Part shown: positions 37,886-48,800 of the stretch, piece by piece
Layout of the letters: each line of letters opens with the position of its first letter
How positions within the stretch are numbered: position 1 is the first letter of the stretch
Assembly (NCBI GenBank): GCA_903834515.1
Contig: CAILJM010000006.1
Span: forward strand, 1-64,000
Direction: 5' to 3'
Source of the DNA: an uncultured Actinomycetes bacterium
GTDB lineage: Bacteria > Actinomycetota > Actinomycetes > Nanopelagicales > Nanopelagicaceae
DNA: 64,000 nt
The notes under the pieces: generated by a model
What the model saw: the letters and a program-made list of their open reading frames with translations, nothing else
Told to the model about the DNA's origin: nothing
The model's database searches: none
Position numbers and translations under genes: made by a program

Positions 37886-39373
37886 TTACTCGACCCAGTT
37901 CAATGTTCGCTCGATCGCTTTCTGCCAATCTGCAAAGCCGCCATTAGCAAGTTCGCTATCTATCGCGGGAGTCCAACGCGCAGATTCTTGCCACTGCCCG
38001 CGAAGGGCATCGATATCAGCCCAGACTCCAACGGCAAGGCCCGCTGCATAAGCGGCACCAAGCGCAGTGGTTTCACTCACGACTGGACGAGATATTTCAA
38101 TCTGCAAAATATCGGATTGAATCTGCATGCAGAGTGCATTTTGAGTAATACCACCATCAACGCGAAGTGCTTTTAGAGTCACTCCAGTCTCAGCTGCCAT
38201 TGCGTCGATGACATCTTTTGTTTGGTAGCAGATCGCTTCAAGCGTGGCGCGAGCAATATGAGCCTTCGTCGCTGCGCGAGTGAGCCCGACGAGCACTCCT
38301 CTCGCATCGCTTCGCCAATATGGCGCAAAGAGCCCAGAGAAGGCCGGAACAAAATAGACCCCACCATTATTTGGAACGGTGGCTGCCAACGCTTCAATCT
38401 CAGAAGAGGCGCTGATGATTCCTAGTTGATCGCGCAACCATTGAACTGCCGATCCCGTAACAGCAACCGAACCTTCTAGGGCATATCGCGCAGGTTCATT
38501 TCCGAATTTGTAGCAGAGTGTTGTGAGTAAGCCCTGCGTCGACCTGACAATCTGAGTTCCAGTATTTACCAGCGCAAAATTTCCAGTCCCGTAGGTACAC
38601 TTGGTATCGCCGCGCTCAAAACAGAGTTGACCAACCATTGCCGCATGCTGGTCGCCCAAAATTCCAGCGACAGGTACCTCTGCAGCAAATGGACCAGTGA
38701 GTTCAGTCTTCGCATAGATCTCGGATGAACTTCTAATTTCAGGGAGTGAATCGATGGGAATCCCGAAGGTTTGCAAAAGTTGTGCATCCCACTGAAGCGT
38801 CTCAAGATTCATTAACAAGGTGCGTGATGCATTGGTGACATCGGTAATGTGAATTCTGTCGGCTAGGTTCCACATTAACCAGGAGTCGATAGTTCCGAAG
38901 CGAAGTCGTCCCGATTGTGCAGCCGCTCCAACCTCAGGAACGTTGCGCAGCATCCAGCTCATTTTGCTCGCAGAGAAGTAAGGTGCAATGGCGAGTCCAG
39001 AGCGGTATGTAGCATCCGCCTTGGCTTCCTCGGTGAGTTGATCAATGACTACTTGTCCGCGTGTGTCTTGCCAGACTATTGCGTTATATAAAGGTCTACC
39101 AGTTTGAGAATCCCACGCGACAGTAGTCTCTCGTTGGTTTGTGATGCCGATCGCCGCAAGATCTTCACCGCGAAGTTTGGCAATGGAGAGAGCTAAAGCG
39201 ATAACTTTATGGACCTTTTCGAGAATTTCGTCGGCGTTATGTTCCACCCATCCCGGTTGAGGCAAGATCTGGGCATGCTCCTCCTGGGCAGAGGCGATGA
39301 CTTCCCCTGTTTCATCAAAGATCATGAAACGGCTACTGGTTGTTCCCTGGTCAAGAGCCCCGACGTATCTCAT
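37886..39373 (-). CDS. glpK: Glycerol kinase
   Basis: Phosphorylates glycerol to glycerol 3-phosphate, the first step of glycerol use. Marks are GALDQGTTSSRFMIFDETG, ITNQRETTVAWD, the FGGY-kinase signatures GTIDSWLMWNL and FVPAFSGLFAPYWRSDARGV. Length is 495 residues. ATG 39373 was preferred to GTG 39379 because TAGGAT ends 7 nt before it. It is divergent from glpD, the next enzyme of the pathway, with 18 nt between the two start codons. No glycerol facilitator gene is adjacent. Confidence 0.96.
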   Translation of the reverse strand: MRYVGALDQGTTSSRFMIFDETGEVIASAQEEHAQILPQPGWVEHNADEILEKVHKVIALALSIAKLRGEDLAAIGITNQRETTVAWDSQTGRPLYNAIVWQDTRGQVVIDQLTEEAKADATYRSGLAIAPYFSASKMSWMLRNVPEVGAAAQSGRLRFGTIDSWLMWNLADRIHITDVTNASRTLLMNLETLQWDAQLLQTFGIPIDSLPEIRSSSEIYAKTELTGPFAAEVPVAGILGDQHAAMVGQLCFERGDTKCTYGTGNFALVNTGTQIVRSTQGLLTTLCYKFGNEPARYALEGSVAVTGSAVQWLRDQLGIISASSEIEALAATVPNNGGVYFVPAFSGLFAPYWRSDARGVLVGLTRAATKAHIARATLEAICYQTKDVIDAMAAETGVTLKALRVDGGITQNALCMQIQSDILQIEISRPVVSETTALGAAYAAGLAVGVWADIDALRGQWQESARWTPAIDSELANGGFADWQKAIERTLNWVE

Positions 39374-39379
39374 AGCCAC

Positions 39380-39386
39380 TATCCTA
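39380..39386. promoter_or_regulatory. Shared bidirectional -10 element between glpK and glpD
   Basis: The 7-mer TATCCTA reads TATCCT on the plus strand, 6 nt before the glpD GTG (39392), and TAGGAT on the minus strand, 7 nt before the glpK ATG (39373). One symmetric -10 could start leaderless transcripts both ways. Confidence 0.6.
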
Positions 39387-39391
39387 AAGCC

Positions 39392-41044
39392 GTGTGGAGT
39401 TCTAAGTCAGCCCTTAACCCGGATCAACGTAAGTCGGCTATCGCTGCTCTCGCCAATGAGGAATTTGATCTCCTCGTAATCGGCGGCGGGGTCACAGGTG
39501 CCGGGATCGCGCTCGATGCTGCAACGCGCGGCCTCAAGGTGGCATTGGTAGAGAGTCAAGATTATGCCGCTGGCACTTCATCGCGATCTTCTAAGTTGAT
39601 TCATGGAGGACTTCGCTACCTCGAGCAGTATGACTTTAAATTAGTACGTGAAGCTCTCCATGAACGTGAACTGATGGTGACAACGGGCGCCCCGCATCTT
39701 GTAAAGCCACTCTCATTCCTCTATCCACTTCACAGCAAGGTGCGCGAACGTACCTATGTGGGAGCTGGAATCTTCCTCTACGATATTTTGCGCGGATTGC
39801 AACGCGCTCTTCCCAATCACAAGCACCTAAGCCACAAACGAGTACAAGAGGCAGCACCTTGCCTTGATCCAAAGATTGTTCTGGGTGGAATCGAATACTT
39901 CGATGCTCAAGTCGATGATGCCCGTCATACGATGATGATTCTTCGCACCGCCGCACTCTATGGCGCTGCGCTCACAACACGCACAAGGGCTGAATCACTG
40001 ATACGCAATGGTGAGAAGGTAATTGGCGTCGAAGTCACAGATTTGATCTCTGGAAAGCGAATGAATGTCCGGGCCAAATCGACGATCATGGCAGCTGGCG
40101 TGTGGAGCAATGAGCTCCATGAACATTTTGGAATTACCCCAAATTATTCGGTACGAATGAGTAAAGGCGTTCATATCGTTGTGCCTCGTAGCGCAATTAA
40201 TTCAAATGTCGGAATGATTCTCAAGACCGCACTCTCTGTTCTCTTTGTTATTCCTTGGACGAAAGATAAGTGGCTGATCGGAACAACCGATACCGATTAC
40301 ACCGGAGATAAAACCGATCCGCTCGCCGACGCAGCAGATGTCGATTACATCATCGAGCAAGTGAATAAAGTCTTACTTACTCCGATAACTCGCGAGGATC
40401 TATTGGGCGTTTATGCAGGATTAAGGCCTCTCGTCTCATCGGCAGGAGCTTCCTCAACTACCAAGATTTCACGTGAACATATCGTCGATCACCCAGTACC
40501 TGGCTTTGTCAGTATCGCTGGCGGTAAATACACCACCTACCGAGTCATGGCAAAGGATGCAGTTGACGAAGCGTTGAGTGATATCGATCGGGAAGTTCCA
40601 GAATCAGTGACTCGTTCTACGGCGATTCTCGGTGCTGATGGTTACCACGCCTTAATTAACTCAGCCGATCGCTTGGCTGATGAACTCGGAGTTACGAAAG
40701 ATCAAGTGATTCGACTTCTTGATAGATACGGTTCAGAAGTATTCGAATTCCGACAAATACTGAGCGAGGATCCATCGCTGATCGACCCAATTGCAGAAGG
40801 TTCAGATTATTTGGGCGTGGAGGCGTACTTTGCCGCTTCGCATGAAGGAGCCATGAGTATCGCTGATGTCTTGCTGAGGCGTACGCGAATCTTCTTTGAA
40901 TCTGGAGATTATGGGCTCTCCGCAGTTTCTCGAATCGGCGAGATAATTTCACCAATACTCAAGTGGAAGAAATCAGATTTACGAGCGTCGATTGCGGAGT
41001 ATGAAGCAATCGTTATGAAAGAGCGCGAAGCGATTCTGCCGTAA
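39392..41044 (+). CDS. glpD: FAD-dependent glycerol-3-phosphate dehydrogenase
   Basis: Oxidises glycerol 3-phosphate to dihydroxyacetone phosphate at the membrane, passing electrons to quinone. The FAD motif LLVIGGGVTGAGIALDAATR begins near residue 22. SSRSSKLIHGGLRYLEQYDF and GTTDTDYTGDKTDPLAD follow, then the C-terminal helical domain. Reading from GTG 39392 gives 550 residues; the frame is open upstream into glpK but that part is antisense sequence. It pairs with the divergent glpK. Confidence 0.95.
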   Translation: MWSSKSALNPDQRKSAIAALANEEFDLLVIGGGVTGAGIALDAATRGLKVALVESQDYAAGTSSRSSKLIHGGLRYLEQYDFKLVREALHERELMVTTGAPHLVKPLSFLYPLHSKVRERTYVGAGIFLYDILRGLQRALPNHKHLSHKRVQEAAPCLDPKIVLGGIEYFDAQVDDARHTMMILRTAALYGAALTTRTRAESLIRNGEKVIGVEVTDLISGKRMNVRAKSTIMAAGVWSNELHEHFGITPNYSVRMSKGVHIVVPRSAINSNVGMILKTALSVLFVIPWTKDKWLIGTTDTDYTGDKTDPLADAADVDYIIEQVNKVLLTPITREDLLGVYAGLRPLVSSAGASSTTKISREHIVDHPVPGFVSIAGGKYTTYRVMAKDAVDEALSDIDREVPESVTRSTAILGADGYHALINSADRLADELGVTKDQVIRLLDRYGSEVFEFRQILSEDPSLIDPIAEGSDYLGVEAYFAASHEGAMSIADVLLRRTRIFFESGDYGLSAVSRIGEIISPILKWKKSDLRASIAEYEAIVMKEREAILP

Positions 41045-41051
41045 CGCCTGT

Positions 41052-41492
41052 TTAAGATCGAGTGGCGCGGAGTCGATAGAGATAATGTGCCCACCCGGCT
41101 ATCGCGCTTATTGCAAGGTATGGCGCAAGCGCCGCTAGCGAGGTCACGAGATCGAGACCGAGTCTGGCAAGGTGCAGCCCAACGCCACCTAACGTGCACA
41201 GAACGAGGATCGTGGAGAAGAGCGCTGCCAATGGCGCAGTTACTGCAATAACGAATTCAGTTCCCGCGCGACCAAGATAGATCCCACCTGCTACAGCGGC
41301 AACGATGGCAACTCCAGTGATCGTTCCAATTTTACCGATAGCGTATTCAGCAGTCTCAATGAGAAGTATGAAGAGTGATTGCAGGATGACAATTCCTGGG
41401 GCGGTAAGCCCTGGACCTTGAATTGGCCGCTTCATAGATTTAGAAGCGAAAATGGCGCCCGTTGAACTATCTGAGATCTTCACATTACTCAT
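41052..41492 (-). CDS. Polytopic membrane protein of unknown function
   Basis: A 146-residue protein with about three or four hydrophobic helices (PGIVILQSLFILLIETAEYA, TGVAIVAAVAGGIYLG, TAPLAALFSTILVLCTLG, LAALAPYLAISAIAGWA) after a 30-residue polar N-terminus. I recognise no family. ATG 41492 overlaps the rmuC stop by 8 nt, so they are co-transcribed. It is convergent with glpD. Confidence 0.7.
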   Translation of the reverse strand: MSNVKISDSSTGAIFASKSMKRPIQGPGLTAPGIVILQSLFILLIETAEYAIGKIGTITGVAIVAAVAGGIYLGRAGTEFVIAVTAPLAALFSTILVLCTLGGVGLHLARLGLDLVTSLAALAPYLAISAIAGWAHYLYRLRATRS

Positions 41493-42675
41493 TATCCTCT
41501 ACACCTTCCACATCTTCATCATCTAGCCCATCAGCTGAAGAAAATTCATCTATCTCGTGCTGTTTGCTCTTGATGGTCCGTATATCTTCTTCGATCTCAT
41601 CATGGCCTGAAAGTTTTGCCGGAGAGGGGACGCCAAGTTGAACCATCTTTCGAGCAGGTCGGAGCATATTCTCTTCAGCTGATTGAACGAGGTCGTTAAA
41701 TGCTCGCTCCGAAGTTTTGATGCTCTTGCCAAGCGTGGCGATCTTGGTGTGAACGCGGCTAATTCGCTTGAGGAGTTCGCCTGCTAGCTCGGTAATTGTC
41801 GATGCATTCCTTGCCATATCTGATTGGCTAAATACATAGGCGACGGTGCGAAGGAGGGCCATCATTGTGGTGGGCGTCGCAATAGTGATCCCTTTTTCAA
41901 ATGCCTTATTGAGTAGTTGAGGATCAACTTCTAGGGCTTCGGAGAGGATCGATTCAAAGGGTGCAAAGAGGACGACATAATCAGGGGAGTTGCCTTCGTT
42001 TTGGTAACCCTTCTTCGCTAAATCGTTGACATGACCCAAAAGATCTTTTGCATGTGACTCCATGAGCGTACGGCGCGTAGCGAGATCACTCTCACCGACC
42101 GCTTCCAAGAATCGATCGAAGGGGAATTTAGAGTCGATAAAGATTTCAGAGCCGCCTGGAATTGCGATTCGAATATCAGGGCGAGATGAGGATGCGACTG
42201 TAGAGGTACGCGTATCTTGTTTAAAGAAATGAATACCTTCGAGGAGTCCGGATGATTCAAGGATCATCTCTAATTGTGCTTCTCCGTATTTGCCCCTGCT
42301 CTGCGAATTGGAGAGCGCGCCGGCAAGTTTGGTTGTCTCGCGTAAGAGGTTTTCGTTTCCACTGCGCATCGTGTCAATTGTGGTTTTAATCGAGGCCTCT
42401 GCTGCGGTGCGTTTGAGTTCGGCTTCTTGTGCCTGCTGAGAGAGGGTAACAATCGTTTGACGGACCTCTTTGAGTGATTGGTCTAGCCTCGTCTTATCCT
42501 CACTCTCTGCGCGGAGGGCTTCTAGCTGAGATGTGAGGAGTTCATTCTTGCTCTGCTCAGCCGCCAGGAGGGGGATCGCCCCAGCCTGCATTGAGCGTCG
42601 ACCGCCTGAAAAACCGACGAGTAGGCCGAGGGCGAGCGCCGCAAGGGCGAGGAGGATGGAGATCACTGTGCTCAT
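41485..42675 (-). CDS. rmuC: RmuC-family DNA recombination protein
   Basis: A 396-residue protein. An N-terminal hydrophobic anchor (ISILLALAALALGLLVGFSG) is followed by a coiled coil (about 40-120) and the RmuC domain: SRGKYGEAQLEMILESSGL, RPDIRIAIPGGSEIFIDSKF (PD-(D/E)XK-like core) and DYVVLFAPFESILSEAL. RmuC limits inversion at short inverted repeats in E. coli. It ends in an acidic tail (DDEDVEGVEDNE). Confidence 0.92.
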   Translation of the reverse strand: MSTVISILLALAALALGLLVGFSGGRRSMQAGAIPLLAAEQSKNELLTSQLEALRAESEDKTRLDQSLKEVRQTIVTLSQQAQEAELKRTAAEASIKTTIDTMRSGNENLLRETTKLAGALSNSQSRGKYGEAQLEMILESSGLLEGIHFFKQDTRTSTVASSSRPDIRIAIPGGSEIFIDSKFPFDRFLEAVGESDLATRRTLMESHAKDLLGHVNDLAKKGYQNEGNSPDYVVLFAPFESILSEALEVDPQLLNKAFEKGITIATPTTMMALLRTVAYVFSQSDMARNASTITELAGELLKRISRVHTKIATLGKSIKTSERAFNDLVQSAEENMLRPARKMVQLGVPSPAKLSGHDEIEEDIRTIKSKQHEIDEFSSADGLDDEDVEGVEDNE

Positions 42676-42726
42676 ATCCGCATCTTGGCAGGGAAGACTG
42701 ACAAAGCCCCGTAGGCTCTACTCCTC

Positions 42727-43812
42727 GTGAGCCTCTCTATTGGAATTGTCGGACTGCCCAACGTGGGAAAGTCGACCCTTTTTAACGCCCTGACCAAGAA
42801 CAATGTCCTGGCGGCTAATTACCCCTTCGCCACGATCGAGCCAAATGTTGGCGTAGTAGGCGTCCCCGATCCTCGCCTGGCAGAACTTGCCAAGATCTTC
42901 GGCTCGGAAAAGCTGCTTCCTGCAGCCGTCTCCTTCGTCGATATTGCTGGAATCGTAAAAGGCGCTTCTGAAGGTGCCGGTCTAGGAAATAAGTTTCTTG
43001 CGAACATCAGAGAGACTGATGCGATTTGTCAGGTCATCCGAGTCTTCACAGATGAGAACGTAACGCGCGAAGGCGAACGCACCGCAGCATTTGTAGATCC
43101 AGCATCAGATATCGAAGTCATCAATACCGAACTTGCGCTCGCTGATCTTCAGACAATTGAGAAAGCGCTTCCTCGTCTTGAAAAAGAGGCGCGGATCAAC
43201 AAGGAGAAGACAGCAGTTATAGAAGCTGTCAAAGAGGCGCAAACAATTCTCAACGAGGGAAAGCTCTTAGTTGGATCGAAAGTTGATCTTGCTGCGATCG
43301 CCGAACTTCAACTCATGACTACCAAGCCATTCCTCTATGTCTTCAATGTCGATGCGTCAGAGCTCGGCGATCAGGCGCTACGCGAAAAATTGCAAGCACT
43401 CGTCGCTCCCGCTGAGGCAATATTCCTCGATGCGAAGACCGAAGCTGAGCTTGCTGAACTCGATGACGAGGATGCGCTCGAACTTTTGAAAGAGATTGGA
43501 ATGGATGAACCGGGTCTTGCAACTCTTGCACGCGTAGGTTTTGAAACTCTCGGTCTACAGACATATCTCACTGCGGGTCCAAAAGAGGCTCGAGCGTGGA
43601 CGATTCACAAAGGAGATACAGCCCCAATGGCTGCGGGTGTTATTCACACCGATTTCCAAAAAGGTTTCATCAAAGCCGAAATTGTGGCATTTGGTGATTT
43701 GATAGAAGCAGGTTCAATGACAGAGGCCCGTGCTCGCGGAAAAGTCCGCATGGAAGGTAAAGAGTATGTAATGGCCGATGGTGATGTAGTGGAGTTTAGG
43801 TTCAATGTCTAA
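42727..43812 (+). CDS. ychF: Redox-regulated ATPase YchF (Obg-like)
   Basis: A 361-residue OBG-family P-loop protein. [20 protein letters not shown] at the N-terminus is the G1 motif; [15 protein letters not shown] is the switch I region; [20 protein letters not shown] is G3; FNVD replaces the usual NKXD, which explains ATP over GTP preference. The C-terminal TGS domain ends [16 protein letters not shown]. It is known to bind ribosomes. The start is GTG 42727. It overlaps typA by 8 nt. Confidence 0.96.
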   Translation: MSLSIGIVGLPNVGKSTLFNALTKNNVLAANYPFATIEPNVGVVGVPDPRLAELAKIFGSEKLLPAAVSFVDIAGIVKGASEGAGLGNKFLANIRETDAICQVIRVFTDENVTREGERTAAFVDPASDIEVINTELALADLQTIEKALPRLEKEARINKEKTAVIEAVKEAQTILNEGKLLVGSKVDLAAIAELQLMTTKPFLYVFNVDASELGDQALREKLQALVAPAEAIFLDAKTEAELAELDDEDALELLKEIGMDEPGLATLARVGFETLGLQTYLTAGPKEARAWTIHKGDTAPMAAGVIHTDFQKGFIKAEIVAFGDLIEAGSMTEARARGKVRMEGKEYVMADGDVVEFRFNV

Positions 43813-45718
43813 AATAAAATACGAGAAGAGCCCATATATTACTGGCGAACTCAAGAAGCGCGATGAGCTCCGTAACGTAGCGATTATTGCTCACGTTGAC
43901 CATGGAAAGACAACACTCGTTGATGCGATGTTGACTCAATCAGGTGCATTTTCAGAGCACCAGAAAGAGGGCGAAGATCGCGATCGCGTTATGGATTCAA
44001 TGGATCTTGAACGCGAAAAGGGAATCACCATTCTCGCCAAGAACACCGCTGTAAAGCGCGGAAATCAGATCGTCAACATCATTGATACGCCAGGCCACGC
44101 CGACTTCGGAGGCGAAGTAGAGCGCGGATTAGAGATGGTAGATGGCGTTATTTTGCTCGTCGATGCTTCGGAAGGACCTCTTCCACAAACTCGCTTTGTT
44201 CTCCGCAAAGCTTTGAGCAAGAACTTGCCAGTTATTCTTGTTATCAACAAGGTAGACCGTGCTGACTCACGAATCGCAGAAGTTGTGGATGAGGCCTATG
44301 CGCTCTTCCTCGACCTCGATGCCAATGAAGAGCAGATTGAATTTCCTATCGTCTATGCATCTGCAAAGGCGGGCCGTGCTTCGCTTACTCGCCCTGCGGA
44401 CGGCGGAATGCCGGAAGAAGAAAATCTCGATGTCCTCTTTGACACAATCTTTGGCACAATCCCAGCGCCTGAGTATCACGAAGGTGCGCCACTTCAAGCA
44501 CATGTGACCAACCTAGATAGCTCGCCTTACCTTGGACGTCTTGCACTTTGTCGCGTACGCGAAGGAGTTATTAAGAAGGGCGCAACTGTCGCCTGGATGA
44601 AGCAAGATGGAACTCAAGAGCGAGTAAAGATCTCTGAACTCTTGATCACCGATGGATTAGAGCGAGTACCTGCACTTGAAGCTGGCCCTGGTGACATCAT
44701 CGCCGTCGCTGGTATCGAAACGATCACACTTGGCGAAACTTTGGCAGATGCCGAGAAGGCACATGCGTTGCCGCTCATCACCGTTGATGAACCATCAATC
44801 TCGATGACGATCGGAATCAATACATCGCCACTTGCTGGTCAAGTAGGTAAGTTGTTGACCGCGCGTCAGGTGAAGAATCGCCTCGATGCTGAATTGATTG
44901 GTAACGTTTCACTTCGCGTAAAGAACACTGATCGCCCAGATACGTGGGAAGTCCAAGGACGTGGCGAACTTCAACTTGCAGTGCTTGTTGAAATCATGCG
45001 ACGCGAAGGTTTTGAACTTACTGTTGGAAAGCCTCAGGTGGTTACCAAGACTGTTGATGGAAAACTCCAAGAGCCAATGGAGCGACTATCTATCGATATT
45101 CCGGAAGAGTATCTTGGTGTCGTCACTCAACTTATGGCCCTTCGAAAGGGTCGTATGGAGCAGATGGTTAATCACGGCACAGGGTGGATCCGCTTTGACT
45201 ATAAGGTCCCATCACGCGGATTGATCGGATTCCGTACAGAATTCCTTACTGAGACTCGCGGAACCGGACTCTTGCACCACGTCTTTGATGGTTACGAGAA
45301 CTGGCATGGTGAGATTCGTACTCGCCTTACAGGCTCACTTGTCTCAGATCGTCGCGGCGCTGTGACTTCATATGCCCTTTACTCACTTCAGGATAGAGGC
45401 TCGCTCTTTGTTGAGCCAGGCACTGAGGTCTATGAGGGAATGGTTGTGGGCGAAAATAGTCGTCCAGAAGATATGGATGTCAACGCTGTCCGCGAGAAGA
45501 AGCTCACGAATATGCGCTCATCAGGTACTGATGAGGCTGAGCGACTTATCCCACCGAAACTTCTCAACATGGAGCAGGCTCTTGAATTCTGCCGTGAAGA
45601 TGAGTGCGTTGAGGTGACTCCTAAGCAGGTTCGCGTCCGTAAGGTGATTCTGGATCAGAATGAACGTGGTCGAGCAACATCTCGCACAAAGAAGGCGAAT
45701 CAGGGAGCAGATAACTAG
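43805..45718 (+). CDS. typA: Ribosome-associated GTPase TypA/BipA
   Basis: A 637-residue translational GTPase. G motifs are [31 protein letters not shown] and [11 protein letters not shown]; the effector region is [13 protein letters not shown]. The C-terminal BipA-specific domain includes [20 protein letters not shown]. It supports ribosome assembly and growth under stress. The start lies in the ychF 3' end, so translation is probably coupled. Confidence 0.96.
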   Translation: MSKIKYEKSPYITGELKKRDELRNVAIIAHVDHGKTTLVDAMLTQSGAFSEHQKEGEDRDRVMDSMDLEREKGITILAKNTAVKRGNQIVNIIDTPGHADFGGEVERGLEMVDGVILLVDASEGPLPQTRFVLRKALSKNLPVILVINKVDRADSRIAEVVDEAYALFLDLDANEEQIEFPIVYASAKAGRASLTRPADGGMPEEENLDVLFDTIFGTIPAPEYHEGAPLQAHVTNLDSSPYLGRLALCRVREGVIKKGATVAWMKQDGTQERVKISELLITDGLERVPALEAGPGDIIAVAGIETITLGETLADAEKAHALPLITVDEPSISMTIGINTSPLAGQVGKLLTARQVKNRLDAELIGNVSLRVKNTDRPDTWEVQGRGELQLAVLVEIMRREGFELTVGKPQVVTKTVDGKLQEPMERLSIDIPEEYLGVVTQLMALRKGRMEQMVNHGTGWIRFDYKVPSRGLIGFRTEFLTETRGTGLLHHVFDGYENWHGEIRTRLTGSLVSDRRGAVTSYALYSLQDRGSLFVEPGTEVYEGMVVGENSRPEDMDVNAVREKKLTNMRSSGTDEAERLIPPKLLNMEQALEFCREDECVEVTPKQVRVRKVILDQNERGRATSRTKKANQGADN

Positions 45719-45756
45719 TTTTACGGGGACCCTTTCCCATATGTGAAGGCTCTTAC

Positions 45757-45803
45757 GGGGGCTGATATCCGCGCCGTACCGCGCAGATGTCAGCCCCTTT
45801 CGC
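45757..45803 (+). terminator. Probable intrinsic terminator after typA
   Basis: GGGGCTGA (45757-45764) pairs with TCAGCCCC (45790-45797), with inner GC-rich pairing, followed by a short T-rich run (TTTCGCTT). It ends just before the adnA promoter. Confidence 0.6.
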
Positions 45804-45804
45804 T

Positions 45805-45810
45805 TAGATT
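45805..45810 (+). promoter_or_regulatory. Candidate leaderless promoter -10 of adnA
   Basis: TAGATT ends 6 nt before ATG 45817, directly after the typA terminator hairpin. Confidence 0.55.
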
Positions 45811-45816
45811 GGGCTC

Positions 45817-48800
45817 ATGACTGCGCGCCACCTACAACTACTTCGCCGCTCGCCGCGCGAACTGAGCCAGGAGCGTCCGGAACTTGATGAGGCTCAGCGA
45901 TCGGTCGTTGACTCGACGGGGAGTGTCGCGGTTATTGGTGGACCGGGCACAGGTAAGACAAAAACTTTAATTCAATCCGCCCTTGCTCGCATCGAAATGG
46001 GCGCAGAGCCTTCTTCGCTGCTCATTCTCACTTACAGTCGTGAGAGCGCATCCTTATTGCGTGATGAGATTGCTCGTGGCGCACGTTCGACCGCTTCTGA
46101 AGCGCTTGCGCGGACCTTTCATTCACTCGCCTTCTCGATTCTCAATGAAAAACTTCGCCCAGAAGACCCTTCCTATGTATTGATCTCTGGAGCCGAACAG
46201 GATGCATTTATTAAAGAACTTTTACTCAATGACCTGGTAGAGATTGATTGGCATTCAGATCTCACAGAAGCGAGAAAAACTCGAGGATTTATTCGAGAAG
46301 TTCGAGATCTCATATCCCGATCCACAGAGTTTAATTTAACTCCAAAGGCTCTTCAATTACTTGGAGTTGAGCTTGGTGAGAAGTATTGGGATGGCGGTGC
46401 AAAGTTTTGGGCCTCATATTTCAAAACTATGCAACTGAGGAATTTCACAACAACTCACACGCCCATCCGCATCGATCCATCATCGGTAATTGTCGAGGCT
46501 ATCGATCGGCTGAAGAGCGATCACGTCTTACTCGAACACTATCGCTCAAGATTCTCAAGCATATTAATCGACGAATTTCACGAGAGCGATAGAGCTCAAC
46601 GCGAACTCCTTGAGTTGATTTCGAGTAAAGAGCTTCTACTTTTCATGGACCAAGATTCGGCAGTTGGTCGATTCCGCGGAGCGGATCCTGATGGTCTTGC
46701 GGATTGGATTAGCCGCCATACAGATCGCACCATAGAGCTCTCTACTGTCTACCGAAGCAGTAGAGCGATCACTGATCTCGGCATTGAGGTCGCATCTCGA
46801 TTTAGGTCAAAGAATGTTGCAAGGCAACGTGCGAGCAAGGTGGCGGAAAAGAGAAGTCATTCCCTGCCAACGCCAACCACGCCTCTAGATCCGGTCGAGC
46901 CGGTCGAGTCGGTTGATTGGCAGGCTCGTCGCGAAGGCATCGATATCGGAAAGTTTGCGAACCCTACAGAGGCTGCCAATTACATTGCCTATCAATTCCG
47001 TCGTGCACATTTAGAGGATGGATTGCCATGGTCAGAGATGGCCATACTTCTACGAACCCCAGGCGAGCAGGTAAGTGCTATCCAGCGAGCATGCGCAATC
47101 AACGGAATTCCGCTGAGCATCGATTCGCAAGCAGCGGCGCTAGCTGAGAATCCCGCTGTACGACCAATTCTCGATATTGCCCAGCTAATTATTAAACCCG
47201 AATTGCTGACAACTTCTCATTGGCCAAAGATTGAAGAGCTCTTACTCTCTGAATTTGGAGGAGCTGATGCAATCCAACTTCGACAGATTCGTATTGCGCT
47301 CAGCAAGGCCCGTAGTGATGGCGATCTCCGATCAACTACCTCGATGATGCTCGACGCCATGAGTGATCCAATCGCAGAGATCTCCGATGATCAGATCATT
47401 CCACTAGTGCGCATTCGCACACTCTTGCAAGCGGGCAGGAAAGTGAAGGGCGATATATCTGAACTTCTCTGGGCGATCTGGTCAAATTCTAAAAATTACC
47501 AGGGGCAGGCGATCCCTGATCTCTGGCGGGAGCGCGCGCTCGCCGGTGGTTCACGCGGGGCTGCTGCTGACCGAGATCTCGACTCTGTTATTCAACTCTT
47601 TGAATCTGCACGTCGTTTCTCTGAACGCACGGTGCAGGCATCACCTCAACTCTTCATCGATCAATTGATGGGCGAACGCATTCTTAGTGATGCCATCTCA
47701 TCTCGCGCCCAGCGCGAGAATGTAGTGACTCTTACAACTGTCCACTCTGCGAAAGGTCGTGAATGGGAGTTGGTTGCCATCGCGGGACTCCAAGAAGGAA
47801 GTTGGCCAAATCTTGCCGAGCGAGGATCTCTCCTGGGATCAGAACGGTTAGTTGAGGCGGTACGCACTGGACTCACTATTCGCGATCAGATCGCTGCAAG
47901 TGCTCATTCTGCCTTGATCGAGGATGAACGTAGATTGCTCCATGTTTCACTCACGCGAGCAAAGGCGCGATTAATTATCACCGCTGCTCAAGAGGAAGAT
48001 TCATATCCATCGCGTTACTTCGAAGAGATTTACGAGTATCTCCATGGCAACTCTGCCGAAGAAGCAGAACTTATCTCTCCAGAGCGAGCCCTCACGCAAC
48101 AGGCGCTCGTAGCATCACTTCGTCGAGATCTCATGGATCCAGATAACGATCAACCAACTCGAGATTTTGCATCCGCTTTACTTCAAACTCTTGCGAGGGC
48201 CGGCGTTCGAAGCGCAGATCCAAGTGCTTGGTTGGGGGTACGAGCTCTAAGCGTCGATAAACCACTCATAGCGGATGAGAGAGAGATCTATCTTTCCCCA
48301 AGTAGTTTGCAGAACTTCGTTGATTGCGGCCTTAAATGGTTCCTCGAAAAAAGTGGCGCAAAAGATGGAGATTCCGCTGCGCAACTCCTAGGTGTTGCCA
48401 TCCATGCACTCGCCGCACTTGTGATCAAAGAGCCCGAACTCTCGGCAGAGCGAGCTATCGAAACACTCACTCGCGCTTGGGGAGTCGTCGATCAAAATGT
48501 TGGGTGGTACAAGAGCGCTCAACTTGAGAGCGCTTCCGAAATGCTCCGTAGATTCTTTACCTGGAACAGTGCAAATGATCGAGTTCTCCTTGCCGCCGAG
48601 AAGAATTTCTTTATCAAAGTTGGTCGAGCGGTAATTAAGGGTCAGGTCGATCGCCTTGAGATGAGTAGCGACGGTTCAACCCTCCATATCGTTGATCTCA
48701 AAACTGGAAAATCGATTGCCACCAAGGCCGAGACTGATGAGCACCGCCAACTCAAGGCTTATCAACTTGCGGTCTTGATGGATGGCTTCAATCTTGTGGG

